A stretch of 64,000 nucleotides of DNA from Bradyrhizobium sp. AUGA SZCCT0283 (GCF_018130385.1 NZ_JAFCLU010000015.1:1-64000), one strand, 5' to 3'; positions 7,631 to 16,638 are shown, counted from the stretch's first letter. Numbers and translations are program-made. Notes: a model not told the origin generated them from the sequence alone.

Positions 7631-10063
7631 GTGGACGCCGGCATTACAAAGACCGTGGTTCGGCCGCTGACGGCCAAACAACTCTATCGTCCCACCGACC
7701 TGTCGGGCCTGACGTTCTCAACCACGGCAGAGTTACAGCCGATCGACGGGCTTGTCGGTCAGGCCCGCGCGGTCGAAGCGATCCGATTTGGAACACGGGT
7801 GGCCAAGACCGGTTTCAACCTCTTTGTGATCGGTCCCAACGGCGCCCGCATGCAGGATGCCGTCAAGACCATGCTGGCTGCGGAGGCGGCGGGAAAGCCC
7901 GGCCCTTCCGACTGGGTCTATGTCAATAATTTCGCCGATCCGGCCAAGCCGATCGCCATCGAACTGCCGGCGGGCCGCGCACGCAATTTTCACGACGCGA
8001 TGAACAAGCTGATCGACGATCTTAAATCGGCTCTGCCCGCGGTGTTCCAAGGTGAGGATTATCAGCGGCGCCAAGCCGCCATCGACGAATCATTCCAGAA
8101 GCGGCAAGGTGAGGCCTTTTCCGCGCTGCACGACAAGGCCGCCGAAAAGGATATCGCCATCTTGAGGACGCCACTCGGCTTTGCGCTGGCGCCGACCAAA
8201 AATGGCGAGGTCGTCTCGCCCGATGAATTCAGCAAGTGGCCTGAAGCCAAGCGACGCGAAGTACAGGCTGCCATCAAGGAGCTGGAGAAGGAGCTTGAGC
8301 ATATTGTTCGGCAAATCCCGCGGTGGGAGACAGAACGGCGCGATGAAGCGCGTCAACTCGGCCGCGACACGGCGAAATACGCGGTCGACCAGTTGATCGA
8401 GGACACCAAGGACGCCTTCAAGGACATTTCGAGGGTGGTGCAACATATCGAGACGATTCGCGCCGACCTGATTGAAAACTTCGGCATGTTCGTCATCAAG
8501 CACGAGGATGACGGCAACGAGGTGCGCGATATCAGAACTGGCGGTCCGTTGGATCGCTATGAAGTCAACGTCCTCGTCACTCAGGACATCGACAGGTCTG
8601 TTCCGATGATCGAGGAGCTACATCCTGCGCTTGGCAACCTGATCGGCCGCATCGAGTATGTCGCCTTGCACGGCGCGCTATTGACGAACTTTCGCCTTAT
8701 CAAGGCCGGCGCAATTCATCGCGCCAACGGCGGGTACCTGTTGCTCGACGCCAGGAGTGTGCTGCTGGAGCCGTTCAGCTGGGCGGCGCTCAAGCGGACG
8801 CTGCGGCGGGGCGAAATCGCGATCGAAGATATTGGCCGATTTCTCGGCCTGACCAGCACGGTATCACTGGAGCCCGATCCAATCCCGCTCAAGTTGAAAG
8901 TCATCCTGTTCGGCGATCGAATGCTGTATTTTCTGCTCGCTGCTCTCGATCCCGAAATGGCAGAGCATTTCAAGGTTCTTGCCGATTTCGAAAACGACCT
9001 CCCCCGAACGCCCGAGAACGAGGCCATCCTCGCGCGGCTGCTGGCGACCCTCGTGCAGCGCGAGGGCTTGAACGCCCTGGATCGCGATGCGGTGGCCCTC
9101 GTGCTCGAACATGCCGCCCGCTCGGCTGAACATGCCAGCAAGCTCTCGTTGGCCGTCGAACAGCTGCGTGAAATTTTGATCGAGGCGGACTTTTTTGCCC
9201 GCGAAGAAAAGCGCAGCGTGATCTCGCGCGCCGATGTAGATAACACCCTGAACGCCCGCATCCGGCGCGCCGCCCGCCTCCGAGACCGGACGCAGGAAGC
9301 CATCCTCGACAAGGTGGCGCTGATCGACACCGCAGGAACGCATGTCGGACAGATCAATGGCCTGAGTGTCACCGAGCTCGGTGGATTTTCATTCGGGCGC
9401 CCCACCCGCATCACTTGTCAGGTGAGACCAGGCAGCGGCAAAGTCGTCGATATCGAGCGCGAAGTCGAACTCGGCGGCCCGCTCCACTCGAAGGGCGTCC
9501 TGATTCTTTCCGGGTTCCTGGCAGGGCAATACGCGCTCGATACTCCGATGTCGCTGTTCGCCAGTCTGGTGTTCGAACAATCCTATGGCGGCGTCGAGGG
9601 GGACAGCGCGTCGTCTGCCGAACTCTATGCGCTGCTGTCGGCGCTCGCGGACGTGCCGTTGCGGCAGGACCTCGCGGTGACCGGATCGGTGAACCAGCAC
9701 GGCGAAATTCAGGCGATTGGCGGCGTCAACGAGAAGATCGAGGGCTTCTTCGACATTTGCGAGAAGCGCGGGCTGACCGGAACGCAAGGCGTGCTGATCC
9801 CGCAGGCGAACGTCCAACATCTGATGCTGCGCAAAGACGTGCTCGATGCCTGCGCAGCCGGCCGCTTTGCGGTCTACCCGATCGCCACCCTCAATGAAGG
9901 GATAGCGCTGCTGACCGGGCTTGCCGCTGGCGTGCGCGGTTCAGACAGGTCTTATCCGCTTGACAGCGTCAATCGGCGAGTTGAAGACCGGCTGCGGGCC
10001 TTCGCCAGCATCCGAAGGAATTTCGCCAACCAGAGCAACAGCGGCGGAGCACCCGCCAACTAG
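7631..10063 (+). CDS. Lon-related ATP-dependent protease (AAA_32 / Lon_C type)
   Basis: The 810-residue protein is of the LonB-like group: an AAA_32 N-terminal part and a C-terminal Lon proteolytic domain. The protease dyad is visible as Ser in GGVEGDSASSAELYALLSA and Lys in GGVNEKIEGFF. The Walker A loop reads VIGPNGARMQDAV and lacks the usual Gly-Lys-Ser/Thr, so ATP use may be weak or altered. The start is a GTG preceded by AGGAGC. A usp-like gene follows two bases after its stop. A classical LonA is encoded separately at 26224-28629. Control by the box at 7567 is likely. Substrates are unknown. Confidence 0.87.
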   Translation: MDAGITKTVVRPLTAKQLYRPTDLSGLTFSTTAELQPIDGLVGQARAVEAIRFGTRVAKTGFNLFVIGPNGARMQDAVKTMLAAEAAGKPGPSDWVYVNNFADPAKPIAIELPAGRARNFHDAMNKLIDDLKSALPAVFQGEDYQRRQAAIDESFQKRQGEAFSALHDKAAEKDIAILRTPLGFALAPTKNGEVVSPDEFSKWPEAKRREVQAAIKELEKELEHIVRQIPRWETERRDEARQLGRDTAKYAVDQLIEDTKDAFKDISRVVQHIETIRADLIENFGMFVIKHEDDGNEVRDIRTGGPLDRYEVNVLVTQDIDRSVPMIEELHPALGNLIGRIEYVALHGALLTNFRLIKAGAIHRANGGYLLLDARSVLLEPFSWAALKRTLRRGEIAIEDIGRFLGLTSTVSLEPDPIPLKLKVILFGDRMLYFLLAALDPEMAEHFKVLADFENDLPRTPENEAILARLLATLVQREGLNALDRDAVALVLEHAARSAEHASKLSLAVEQLREILIEADFFAREEKRSVISRADVDNTLNARIRRAARLRDRTQEAILDKVALIDTAGTHVGQINGLSVTELGGFSFGRPTRITCQVRPGSGKVVDIEREVELGGPLHSKGVLILSGFLAGQYALDTPMSLFASLVFEQSYGGVEGDSASSAELYALLSALADVPLRQDLAVTGSVNQHGEIQAIGGVNEKIEGFFDICEKRGLTGTQGVLIPQANVQHLMLRKDVLDACAAGRFAVYPIATLNEGIALLTGLAAGVRGSDRSYPLDSVNRRVEDRLRAFASIRRNFANQSNSGGAPAN

Positions 10064-10065
10064 CC

Positions 10066-10938
10066 ATGCCGAAGGAACCTCACAGCTTCAAGCGGCTCGT
10101 GCTGGGACTTCAACCCGGCGCACACGACCGCACAATGCGGCTGGCCGTCGAACTTGCCGATCTGCTTCATCTCGATCTGCTTGGGCTGTTCCTTCAAGAC
10201 AGCGGCCTGTACGACCTCGCCAGCATCCCCTTTTCGCGTGAGTTCAGGCCGCTCGGCGGCGGTTGGCACGCGATCGATCCGGAACGGTTGTCGCGCGATT
10301 TCGAGCTTGCCGCACGCAGCATCGAACGCAAGTTCATGGATGCGGCGAAACGCCTCCCCACCGGATCCCAGTTCGAGGTCGCGCGGGGTTCGATTGCGCA
10401 AACTTTCGCATCGGTCTCGCGAATCGACGACATCGTCATGATCGCCGAGCCCGGAAGCCCCGCCGAGCGGGCCACCCAGCAATTCTCTTGGCTGGTCGAG
10501 GGCGCTTTCCGGTCGGCGGCCGCCGTCATGCTCGTGCCGCCGCATATCGCGCGAACCAAGGGCCCCGTTGTCGCGATTGCGGCATCGTCCGGCGACCCTA
10601 GCATTCTCGGGGCTGCGGCTATCGCCTTCGCGGCGAAGGAAGAGCTGATCATCATCGAAACCGACGGCCTCGATGCCGATGATCCGCGCATCCGCAGGCT
10701 TGCCGACGACACCGGCCTTGTCATCAAACGGATGGCCGCCCCCAACGTCCGACTGGCCGATCCGGCGGCCTGCGCTCAGGCCTTCCGCCAGATCGCGGAG
10801 CGGTTGGTTGTCGTGACCCGCGGCGCCCTGGCCGAAGGAACGGCCTCGGCGATTACAGCCGCGCGACGAGTCCCCGTGCTGGTCGTCGAGCCGCCGGGAA
10901 TGGCGGCAGATGAATCGACGCGGCCAACGGGCCGCTAA
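10066..10938 (+). CDS. Universal stress protein-like, two-domain
   Basis: The 290-residue protein has two diverged Usp-like halves: FKRLVLGLQPGAHDRTMRLAVELADLL opens the first, and GPVVAIAASSGDPSILGAAAIAF opens the second. The strong nucleotide-binding G-x2-G-x9-G(S/T) motif is not evident in either half, so ATP binding is uncertain. It begins two bases after the Lon-like stop and so belongs to the same transcript. Its end overlaps the convergent thpR end by four bases. The family assignment rests on fold-like patterning, not on a clean signature. Confidence 0.65.
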   Translation: MPKEPHSFKRLVLGLQPGAHDRTMRLAVELADLLHLDLLGLFLQDSGLYDLASIPFSREFRPLGGGWHAIDPERLSRDFELAARSIERKFMDAAKRLPTGSQFEVARGSIAQTFASVSRIDDIVMIAEPGSPAERATQQFSWLVEGAFRSAAAVMLVPPHIARTKGPVVAIAASSGDPSILGAAAIAFAAKEELIIIETDGLDADDPRIRRLADDTGLVIKRMAAPNVRLADPAACAQAFRQIAERLVVVTRGALAEGTASAITAARRVPVLVVEPPGMAADESTRPTGR

Positions 10939-11621
10939 ACACCGTTCGGCCCCCTTGGAAGTTCCGGAGCCGTGCCGAACGGGAGCGACGCAAGCGGTCT
11001 GTAGCCGGCTTCGCCCGGAGCTGGCGATTGCAAAAGCTCGATCGAACCAATGCGTTGCGTCAGCGCGAGCTCCCGATCGATCGGACATTTCCGCGCGATG
11101 GTGCGGCCATTTGCGCGAAGCCTGGCTAGCGTGACATGCGGCCGAAACGGTCGCTCATCCGTTTGCTCAAATGCAACAAGCAGCGAGGCGCGCAGTTGCG
11201 CCAAGTCCGGTCCGGCCGCGCATTCCACCCACAGAAACCGCGGGCGTCTCGGGTCCGGACCATATCCGACATGACGAAATTCCAGCACGAATTCGCCGAA
11301 CCTGCCGGCGACGCCGCGAAGCTTCCCGACCGCACCTGGTATCGAAACCTCGTTCCACGGCGGTACCAGCGTGAGATGAATGTCGGCGGGAGCGATCAGG
11401 CGGACTGGAAATCGCTCCAGTTCGAGCGCCATCCTCGCGAGCCCGTCGGCGATCCCGGGCGCAATCTTGAGCGCGACGAAAACGCGCGCCCGCGGCGAAC
11501 TGCCTGAGCCTGCAGTCGGGTCTTCCGATTGGTCCGATCCGCTTTCCGATACCTTTGGCACGCCAGCGCAATCTCCCGCTGGTGAGGACCGATCGCCCAG
11601 TCTCACTGGCTGAATCAACAA
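10935..11621 (-). CDS. thpR: RNA 2',3'-cyclic phosphodiesterase (ThpR/LigT, 2H family)
   Basis: The 228-residue protein carries both HxT catalytic motifs of the 2H phosphoesterase family, ADIHLTLVPPW and RPHVTLARL, spaced as in LigT/ThpR enzymes that open RNA 2',3'-cyclic phosphates and reversibly make 2'-5' links. The domain begins with RVFVALKIAPG, leaving a 44-residue N-terminal extension rich in Ser, Pro and Gly, so the true start may be downstream at a non-ATG codon. Together with RtcB and archease in the same island it points to RNA end-processing under stress. The box at 11676-11689 lies upstream. Confidence 0.88.
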   Translation of the reverse strand: MLIQPVRLGDRSSPAGDCAGVPKVSESGSDQSEDPTAGSGSSPRARVFVALKIAPGIADGLARMALELERFPVRLIAPADIHLTLVPPWNEVSIPGAVGKLRGVAGRFGEFVLEFRHVGYGPDPRRPRFLWVECAAGPDLAQLRASLLVAFEQTDERPFRPHVTLARLRANGRTIARKCPIDRELALTQRIGSIELLQSPAPGEAGYRPLASLPFGTAPELPRGPNGV

Positions 11622-11675
11622 CGGTACAATTCACCGCAACGGGAGAGATTAAGCGCTACCGGGGCAGTTGCGCGA

Positions 11676-11689
11676 TTGATCTTGATCAA
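11676..11689. promoter_or_regulatory. FNR/FixK-type box in the thpR / hypothetical divergent gap
   Basis: TTGATCTTGATCAA is a perfect palindrome (TTGA-N6-TCAA). The centre is about 61 bases from the thpR start on the minus strand and 84 bases from the ATG at 11767 on the plus strand. Either or both genes could be controlled. Confidence 0.75.
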
Positions 11690-11766
11690 AACAACTGATG
11701 CCCAGTCTGCTCACCTGGCTGGCAACGGGCAGCTCGTCCCAGTATGCGCAGACCGAGGAGGTACCG

Positions 11767-12024
11767 ATGGTAAAGGCCGATCCTGGCGCGACAGCATCTG
11801 CCACCCCTGACGATATCAAGGGCGCCTTGGGCGATCTCGATGAGACTCAGGTTCTGGCAATCATGTCGCTGCGACCGACGATGGCGGACATCGAACAAGC
11901 ATCGGTATGGCTTGACGGCGATCCGGACGTGTTCGGCGCCGGCATGGCCGTAAAAGGCGTGGCCTCGGAAATTGTCGCAATCCTTACGGAGAATGAAGAC
12001 GAGGAGCCACCGCGTACGGGATGA
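11767..12024 (+). CDS. Small acidic hypothetical protein, 85 residues
   Basis: I do not recognise a named family. The protein runs MVKADPGATASATPDDIKGA, is acidic (ENEDEEPP near its end), predicted soluble and mostly helical. The ATG at 11767 follows a strong GAGGAGG; the frame is open further upstream but the RBS decides the start. It stands between two FixK-type boxes, at 11676 and 12055, and upstream of the second DUF2267 gene. Confidence 0.65.
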   Translation: MVKADPGATASATPDDIKGALGDLDETQVLAIMSLRPTMADIEQASVWLDGDPDVFGAGMAVKGVASEIVAILTENEDEEPPRTG

Positions 12025-12054
12025 TGGTGCGCGCGAGAGCCCGTCGAAGCCCGC

Positions 12055-12068
12055 TTGACGCACATCAA
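12055..12068. promoter_or_regulatory. FNR/FixK-type box upstream of the second DUF2267 gene
   Basis: TTGACGCACATCAA is an exact TTGA-N6-TCAA site. Its centre is about 101 bases before the ATG at 12163, leaving a leader of about 60 bases if the promoter has class II geometry. Confidence 0.7.
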
Positions 12069-12162
12069 ACCGAGCCCGATCCGCCACGAGTAGACTGCGT
12101 CTCTCAGACGAGAGGCAGCAGATATAGATCGATCCTGTCATCTGAAACGAGCGGAGGGCGTT

Positions 12163-12588
12163 ATGAACACATCAGGCGTCGCCGGACTTGATCACACCGT
12201 TCAGGAAACCAATGTTTGGCTCAAGGCAGTTGCTGAGCAGTTGCATTTTGAGGATCGCCACCACGCTTACATAGCGCTGCGGGCCGTGTTGCATGCGTTA
12301 CGCGACCGGTTGCCACCCGAGGTCGCCGTGCACTTCGGCGCTCAGCTTCCGACCCTGGTGCGCGGCGTCTACTATGAAGGCTGGCATATGGCCGGAAAGC
12401 CGACCAAAGATCGTAGCGTCCAGGAATTTGCCGACCACGTTTTGCAAGCATTGCCGCCACGATTTCCGATGGATCCGTTGACTGTGGCCCGCGGCGTGTT
12501 CGAGACCCTCTGGGAGAAGCTCGATCCGGGCGAGTTTGCAAAGCTGATGGACCACCTGCCCGCTTCCCTCAGAACTTTGCGGCCCTAA
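12163..12588 (+). CDS. DUF2267 domain protein (second paralogue)
   Basis: The 141-residue protein matches the copy at 3322-3741 along its length: LHALRDRLPPEVAVHFGAQL followed by RGVYYEGW is the shared core. A C-terminal DPGEFAKLMDHLPASLRTL replaces the shorter tail of the first copy. GGAGGGCGTT precedes the ATG. Function is unknown; presence of two copies, each after a FixK-type box, suggests a shared low-oxygen role. Topoisomerase VI genes follow 90 bases downstream. Confidence 0.88.
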   Translation: MNTSGVAGLDHTVQETNVWLKAVAEQLHFEDRHHAYIALRAVLHALRDRLPPEVAVHFGAQLPTLVRGVYYEGWHMAGKPTKDRSVQEFADHVLQALPPRFPMDPLTVARGVFETLWEKLDPGEFAKLMDHLPASLRTLRP

Positions 12589-12640
12589 TCATGCAAGCAA
12601 AGCTGAGTTCAATTCCTGCGCAGCACCGAGGCAAACGGCA

Positions 12641-12654
12641 ATGATCTTGGTCAA
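12641..12654. promoter_or_regulatory. Degenerate FNR/FixK-type box upstream of topoisomerase VI
   Basis: ATGATCTTGGTCAA matches TTGA-N6-TCAA at seven of the eight fixed positions. Class II geometry would start transcription near 12689, inside the earliest possible reading frame of the B subunit, so if real it favours a start codon at 12693 or later. Confidence 0.35.
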
Positions 12655-12677
12655 GCGACACCGTGGGAGCGGTGGAT

Positions 12678-14396
12678 ATGCATGGTTGCTCCATGAATAA
12701 CGGGATGCACCTTGTGTCTGACAGGCAATCCCCACCCGCCACCGCCCGTGAAATGGCGAGTCGGCAGCGCGAAATCTCCGTTTCAGAATTCTTTCTCAAG
12801 AATCGACATCTACTCGGCTTCGATACCCCCGCCAAGGCATTGGTCACCGCCGTCAAAGAGGCGGTCGACAACGCTCTCGATGCCTGTGAGGAAGCGGGAA
12901 TACTCCCCCACATCAGCGTAGAGGTGAGCGACCGCAACGGCAAATCGCGGGTAATCGTGGAGGATAACGGCCCGGGAATCGTCGAAGGCCAGATCTCCCG
13001 TATTTTCGGCAAGCTGCTTTACGGTTCGAAATTCCACAAGCTCAGCCAGTCGCGCGGACAACAGGGCATGGGGATCTCGGCCGCGGGCATGTACGGACAG
13101 CTCACCGTCGGCAAGCCGCTGCACATCGTCAGCCGCGTCAAGGGCGAGAAGCTTGCCTCGGAAATGTATGTCTCGATCGATACCGCCAGGAACCAGCCGG
13201 ACATCCACCGGAAAAAGCGGCTGAAGTGGGACCGTCCTCACGGCACGCGCGTCGAGATGGAGATGGAGGGCCACTATCAGAAGGGGCCGCATTCAGTCGA
13301 GGTCTATCTGAAGCAAGCCGCCATAGCCAATCCGCACCTCACCATCACCTATAAGGACCCGCACGGCGAGGAGCTGCATTTCACCCGCAGCACCAGGGAG
13401 CTCCCACCCCGACCGGTCGAGATAAAGCCCCATCCCTACGGCATCGAGCTCGGCCGGCTGATCCAGATGTTGAACAACACCAAAAGCCGCACCTTGCTGC
13501 GGTTTCTGGTCGACGAGTTTTCCTGCGTCGGGACCAAGACGGCGCTCAAGGTCATTGAACTCGCCGGCGCACATTCCGACAGGAAACTAAGCGACCGCTC
13601 GCATCCGAAGCACATCGCCCACGTGCAGGCGGCGGCGCTGCACAAGGCCCTTCAAAAAACCCGCATCCAGGCACCGCGGACCGACTGCATCGTCCCGATC
13701 GGCGAGAAGCAACTGTTGGACGGGCTGCACAAGGAGCTGGAAGCCGACTTCTTCACCGTCACCACCCGGCCAGCCGCCGCCTACCGGGGCAACCCGTTCC
13801 AGGTCGAAGTTGCCATCGCCTATGGCCGCCCCGGCGGGGCCGGCGTTGAAGTCGACGCAAGCGGCCACATGCGCAAGAAGGAAACGCCTGAAACGCGTGC
13901 TGCTGAACACCTGATAGCGCAGAAGGACGAGCCCGTTCGCCTGCTGCGGTTTGCGAACCGGGTACCGCTGCTCTACCAGCAGGCCAGCTGTGCGATCACC
14001 AAGGCCGTCACCCAGACGAACTGGCGTGGCTACGGCCTGCACCAATCGAAAGGCGCCTTACCGGTCGCCTCGATGGCGATCCTGGTTCACGTCGCATCCG
14101 TCTGGGTACCCTACACTTCCGAGTCCAAGGAGGCCATCGAGCCCTATCCGGAAATCCTCAAGGAGATCAAATTGGGACTGCAAGAATGCGCACGCAAGCT
14201 CGCGCATTACCTGCGCCACGAGACGCAACTTCACCAGGAATATGACAGGCGGGCATACATTGAGAAATACCTGCCACATATCGGCGTCGCGCTGCAGGAC
14301 ATCCTCTCTCTCAGCGATAGTGAACGCGACTCTACCATGACGAAGCTCGACGACGTGCTCCACAAGAGCCGCACCATGCAAAGGCCCGAGCCATGA
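12678..14396 (+). CDS. top6B: DNA topoisomerase VI subunit B
   Basis: This is the ATPase subunit of a type IIB topoisomerase. Seen: the GHKL N-box AVKEAVDNALDACEE, the G1 box VEDNGPGI, the G2 box QSRGQQGMGISAAGMYGQ, and the transducer switch-lysine segment WRGYGLHQSKGALP. An H2TH-like part lies between (LLRFLVDEFSCVGTKTALKVI). Length (about 570) is that of archaeal Top6B. GTG 12663, ATG 12678, 12693, 12705 or 12753 could each start it; 12678 has GGGAGCGG before it. Its stop overlaps the A subunit start (ATGA). Top6 is mainly archaeal and plant, so this pair is a probable ancient transfer into bacteria. Confidence 0.94.
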   Translation: MHGCSMNNGMHLVSDRQSPPATAREMASRQREISVSEFFLKNRHLLGFDTPAKALVTAVKEAVDNALDACEEAGILPHISVEVSDRNGKSRVIVEDNGPGIVEGQISRIFGKLLYGSKFHKLSQSRGQQGMGISAAGMYGQLTVGKPLHIVSRVKGEKLASEMYVSIDTARNQPDIHRKKRLKWDRPHGTRVEMEMEGHYQKGPHSVEVYLKQAAIANPHLTITYKDPHGEELHFTRSTRELPPRPVEIKPHPYGIELGRLIQMLNNTKSRTLLRFLVDEFSCVGTKTALKVIELAGAHSDRKLSDRSHPKHIAHVQAAALHKALQKTRIQAPRTDCIVPIGEKQLLDGLHKELEADFFTVTTRPAAAYRGNPFQVEVAIAYGRPGGAGVEVDASGHMRKKETPETRAAEHLIAQKDEPVRLLRFANRVPLLYQQASCAITKAVTQTNWRGYGLHQSKGALPVASMAILVHVASVWVPYTSESKEAIEPYPEILKEIKLGLQECARKLAHYLRHETQLHQEYDRRAYIEKYLPHIGVALQDILSLSDSERDSTMTKLDDVLHKSRTMQRPEP

Positions 14397-15529
14397 AAAT
14401 GAGCAGCTCCGACGCCACGCTCAGCGATCTGGATGACAAGACCATCACGCTGATTGAATCGATTGCCGGACAGGTCCGCGCCAACATCGAAAGCGGAAAG
14501 CTGCCGGACATCAAGCTGCCGGTCCGCAGTCTTGACAATGTCACATATGATGAAGCGAAGGGCTATTTCGAACTCGGCGACGCCCGCAAGGTGCGCTCGC
14601 TGACGGTAAGCACCGCGCGGTCATTCGCGCAGACCCTGCGCTTGATGGCAACCTCACGGGCGATGGTCGAGCATGACGACTTCGCCACCAAGCGTGAAGT
14701 CTATTACATCAGCAAGAACTGGGGAGATTGCCGCTTCGACGAACAGGCCGAATCGGACGCCATCATGGACGACATAGAGGCTATGGCGTCGATGCAGGGG
14801 CTGTCACGAGAGCAGCTGCGCTTCTACCCGGAATCCCACGGCGGCTCGGTCGCGGGTCGACTGACCATCGTCGACAGAAATCCCGCGACGGGAGAAGCCA
14901 TCGAGATCGACTGCACCAACCTAGGGAGTGGTGCCTACAGCATCCCGCGCTCGGTCGAACATCTGACCTTCCGCACCGACGCACGGTTCATCCTCGCGAT
15001 TGAAACCGGCGGCATGTTTCAGCGCCTCAATAATCACCGGTTCTGGGAGACGGCGCGATGCATCATCGTCGAAATGGGCGGGGTCCCGACCCGCGCCACA
15101 CGGCGCTTCGTTCGCCTGCTTTCCGACAAGCAGAACCTGCCGGTCTACTGCTTTGTCGATTGCGACCCTTACGGATTTACCAATATTTACCGCACGCTCA
15201 AGGTCGGCTCCGGCAATGCGGCTCACATAAACCGTTTCCTGTGCGTGCCGCAGGCACGCTTCCTCGGCGTCACACCCCAAGACATTGTCGACTTTGGACT
15301 TGAGGACGCGACCCACAAGCTTGAAGCGACTGATATCAAGCGCGCTCAAGACGCACTCCAGAATGATCCATTCATCAAGGCTCATCCCCAGTGGATCGCC
15401 GCGATCAAGCAATTGCTCCAAATGGGCGTTCGCGCCGAGCAGCAGGCGCTGGCCAAATGGGGCCTCAATTACGTTATCGACGATTATCTGCCAAGGAAGC
15501 TTGCCAACGTGAACGGCTTCCTGCCATAG
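14393..15529 (+). CDS. top6A: DNA topoisomerase VI subunit A (Spo11-like)
   Basis: This is the DNA-cleaving subunit. The catalytic motif ATKREVYYISKNW carries the DNA-attacking tyrosine (second Tyr of the pair, Tyr105), and the Toprim domain has Glu204 in ILAIETGG and the DxD pair Asp256/Asp258 in FVDCDPYGF. All needed residues are present, so an active A2B2 enzyme that makes two-ended breaks with two-base overhangs is expected. The gene starts inside the stop of top6B (ATGA overlap), giving translational coupling and equal dosage. At 378 residues it is of normal length. GC and codon use look like the neighbours, so any transfer is old. Confidence 0.94.
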   Translation: MKMSSSDATLSDLDDKTITLIESIAGQVRANIESGKLPDIKLPVRSLDNVTYDEAKGYFELGDARKVRSLTVSTARSFAQTLRLMATSRAMVEHDDFATKREVYYISKNWGDCRFDEQAESDAIMDDIEAMASMQGLSREQLRFYPESHGGSVAGRLTIVDRNPATGEAIEIDCTNLGSGAYSIPRSVEHLTFRTDARFILAIETGGMFQRLNNHRFWETARCIIVEMGGVPTRATRRFVRLLSDKQNLPVYCFVDCDPYGFTNIYRTLKVGSGNAAHINRFLCVPQARFLGVTPQDIVDFGLEDATHKLEATDIKRAQDALQNDPFIKAHPQWIAAIKQLLQMGVRAEQQALAKWGLNYVIDDYLPRKLANVNGFLP

Positions 15530-15575
15530 CCTCGTTCTACTGGTACAGGGATCTGATCAGGGCGGCAGGACAGGG

Positions 15576-16559
15576 ATGAAAGCGGACTTCTCAGAACAAG
15601 CCTTTCAGTGCGTGCTGCTTGCGGACATCGGCGGGACCAACGCGCGCTTTGCGGTTCTGGCCGATGGAATGGTGCGCGAGATCGCCCGTATGGCTGTCAG
15701 CGACTACCACAGCTTTCCCGCAGTTCTCAGCGCGTATCTGGGAAAACTGCCGGCAGCGGGCTCGATCCGGTCCGCGATCCTTGCAGTTCCCGGCGCGATA
15801 CGAAACGGCCGCTGTGAGCTCACCAACAATCCCTGGGTGATCGATGCCGCAGATTTGCGCGCTGCCTACGGATTTTCCACTGTGCGTCTGCTTAATGATT
15901 TCGAAGCGGTGGCATGGTCCCTGCCCCGTCTGTCCGGCGACAAGCTCCTGCAGATTGGCGGGCAACAAGCCGTCGAAGGAGCGCCTCTCGTAGCGCTCGG
16001 CCCCGGCACTGGTCTCGGAATGGCGACCAATATACCGCATGGACACGACCACCTCGTGCTTTCAAGCGAAGGCGGCCATTCGACCATGGCTGGCAACTCG
16101 GAGCGGGAGGACGCCGTCATCGCCTACTTGCGGCAACGATTCGGACATGTTTCGTCAGAGCGCGTTCTTTCCGGGAGTGGGCTGGAGAACCTTCACGAGG
16201 CTCTTGCGGTCCTGGACGGCATTGTCTTGCCAAAGCGCCGCGCCGCCGAGATCACCCGGGATGGCGTTGAAGGCACTTGCGCGACGAGCCGCGCCGCGAT
16301 CGAAATGTTTTGCGCGATGCTCGGGACTGTCGCCGGCAATCTCGCACTGACGCTCGGGGCGAAGGGCGGCATATATATCGCCGGCGGCATTCTTCGCCAC
16401 ATGCCCGATTATTTTGCCAGATCGCAGTTCCGCGCGCGCTTTGAAGACAAGGGGCGGAGTCGCAAGTATCTCGAGCCAATACCGGCCTACCTTGTTCTGG
16501 ACGAAGACGTCGCATTCATAGGCCTCCGCCACCTGGCGGAGGTCGAAGGCATTGGCTGA
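15576..16559 (+). CDS. glk: Glucokinase
   Basis: The 327-residue protein is a bacterial glucokinase (PF02685 type): CVLLADIGGTNARFAVL is the phosphate-1 loop, LTNNPWVID and RLLNDFEAVAW contain the sugar-binding Asn and catalytic Asp, LGPGTGLGMA is the phosphate-2 loop, SSEGGHST a glucose contact, and IYIAGGILRHM the adenosine segment. It phosphorylates glucose with ATP in the cytoplasm. It lies 46 bases after top6A with no box of its own, so it may be read with the topoisomerase genes. The link to the stress island could be carbon mobilisation from storage polymers; inferred. Confidence 0.92.
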   Translation: MKADFSEQAFQCVLLADIGGTNARFAVLADGMVREIARMAVSDYHSFPAVLSAYLGKLPAAGSIRSAILAVPGAIRNGRCELTNNPWVIDAADLRAAYGFSTVRLLNDFEAVAWSLPRLSGDKLLQIGGQQAVEGAPLVALGPGTGLGMATNIPHGHDHLVLSSEGGHSTMAGNSEREDAVIAYLRQRFGHVSSERVLSGSGLENLHEALAVLDGIVLPKRRAAEITRDGVEGTCATSRAAIEMFCAMLGTVAGNLALTLGAKGGIYIAGGILRHMPDYFARSQFRARFEDKGRSRKYLEPIPAYLVLDEDVAFIGLRHLAEVEGIG

Positions 16560-16638
16560 AACCCCACCGGCACCGATCGCTCGCAAACAACAGCCCCCCG
16601 GCTTCCCCCGAACGAGCAGCGGCCAGGTTCGTAATTAA

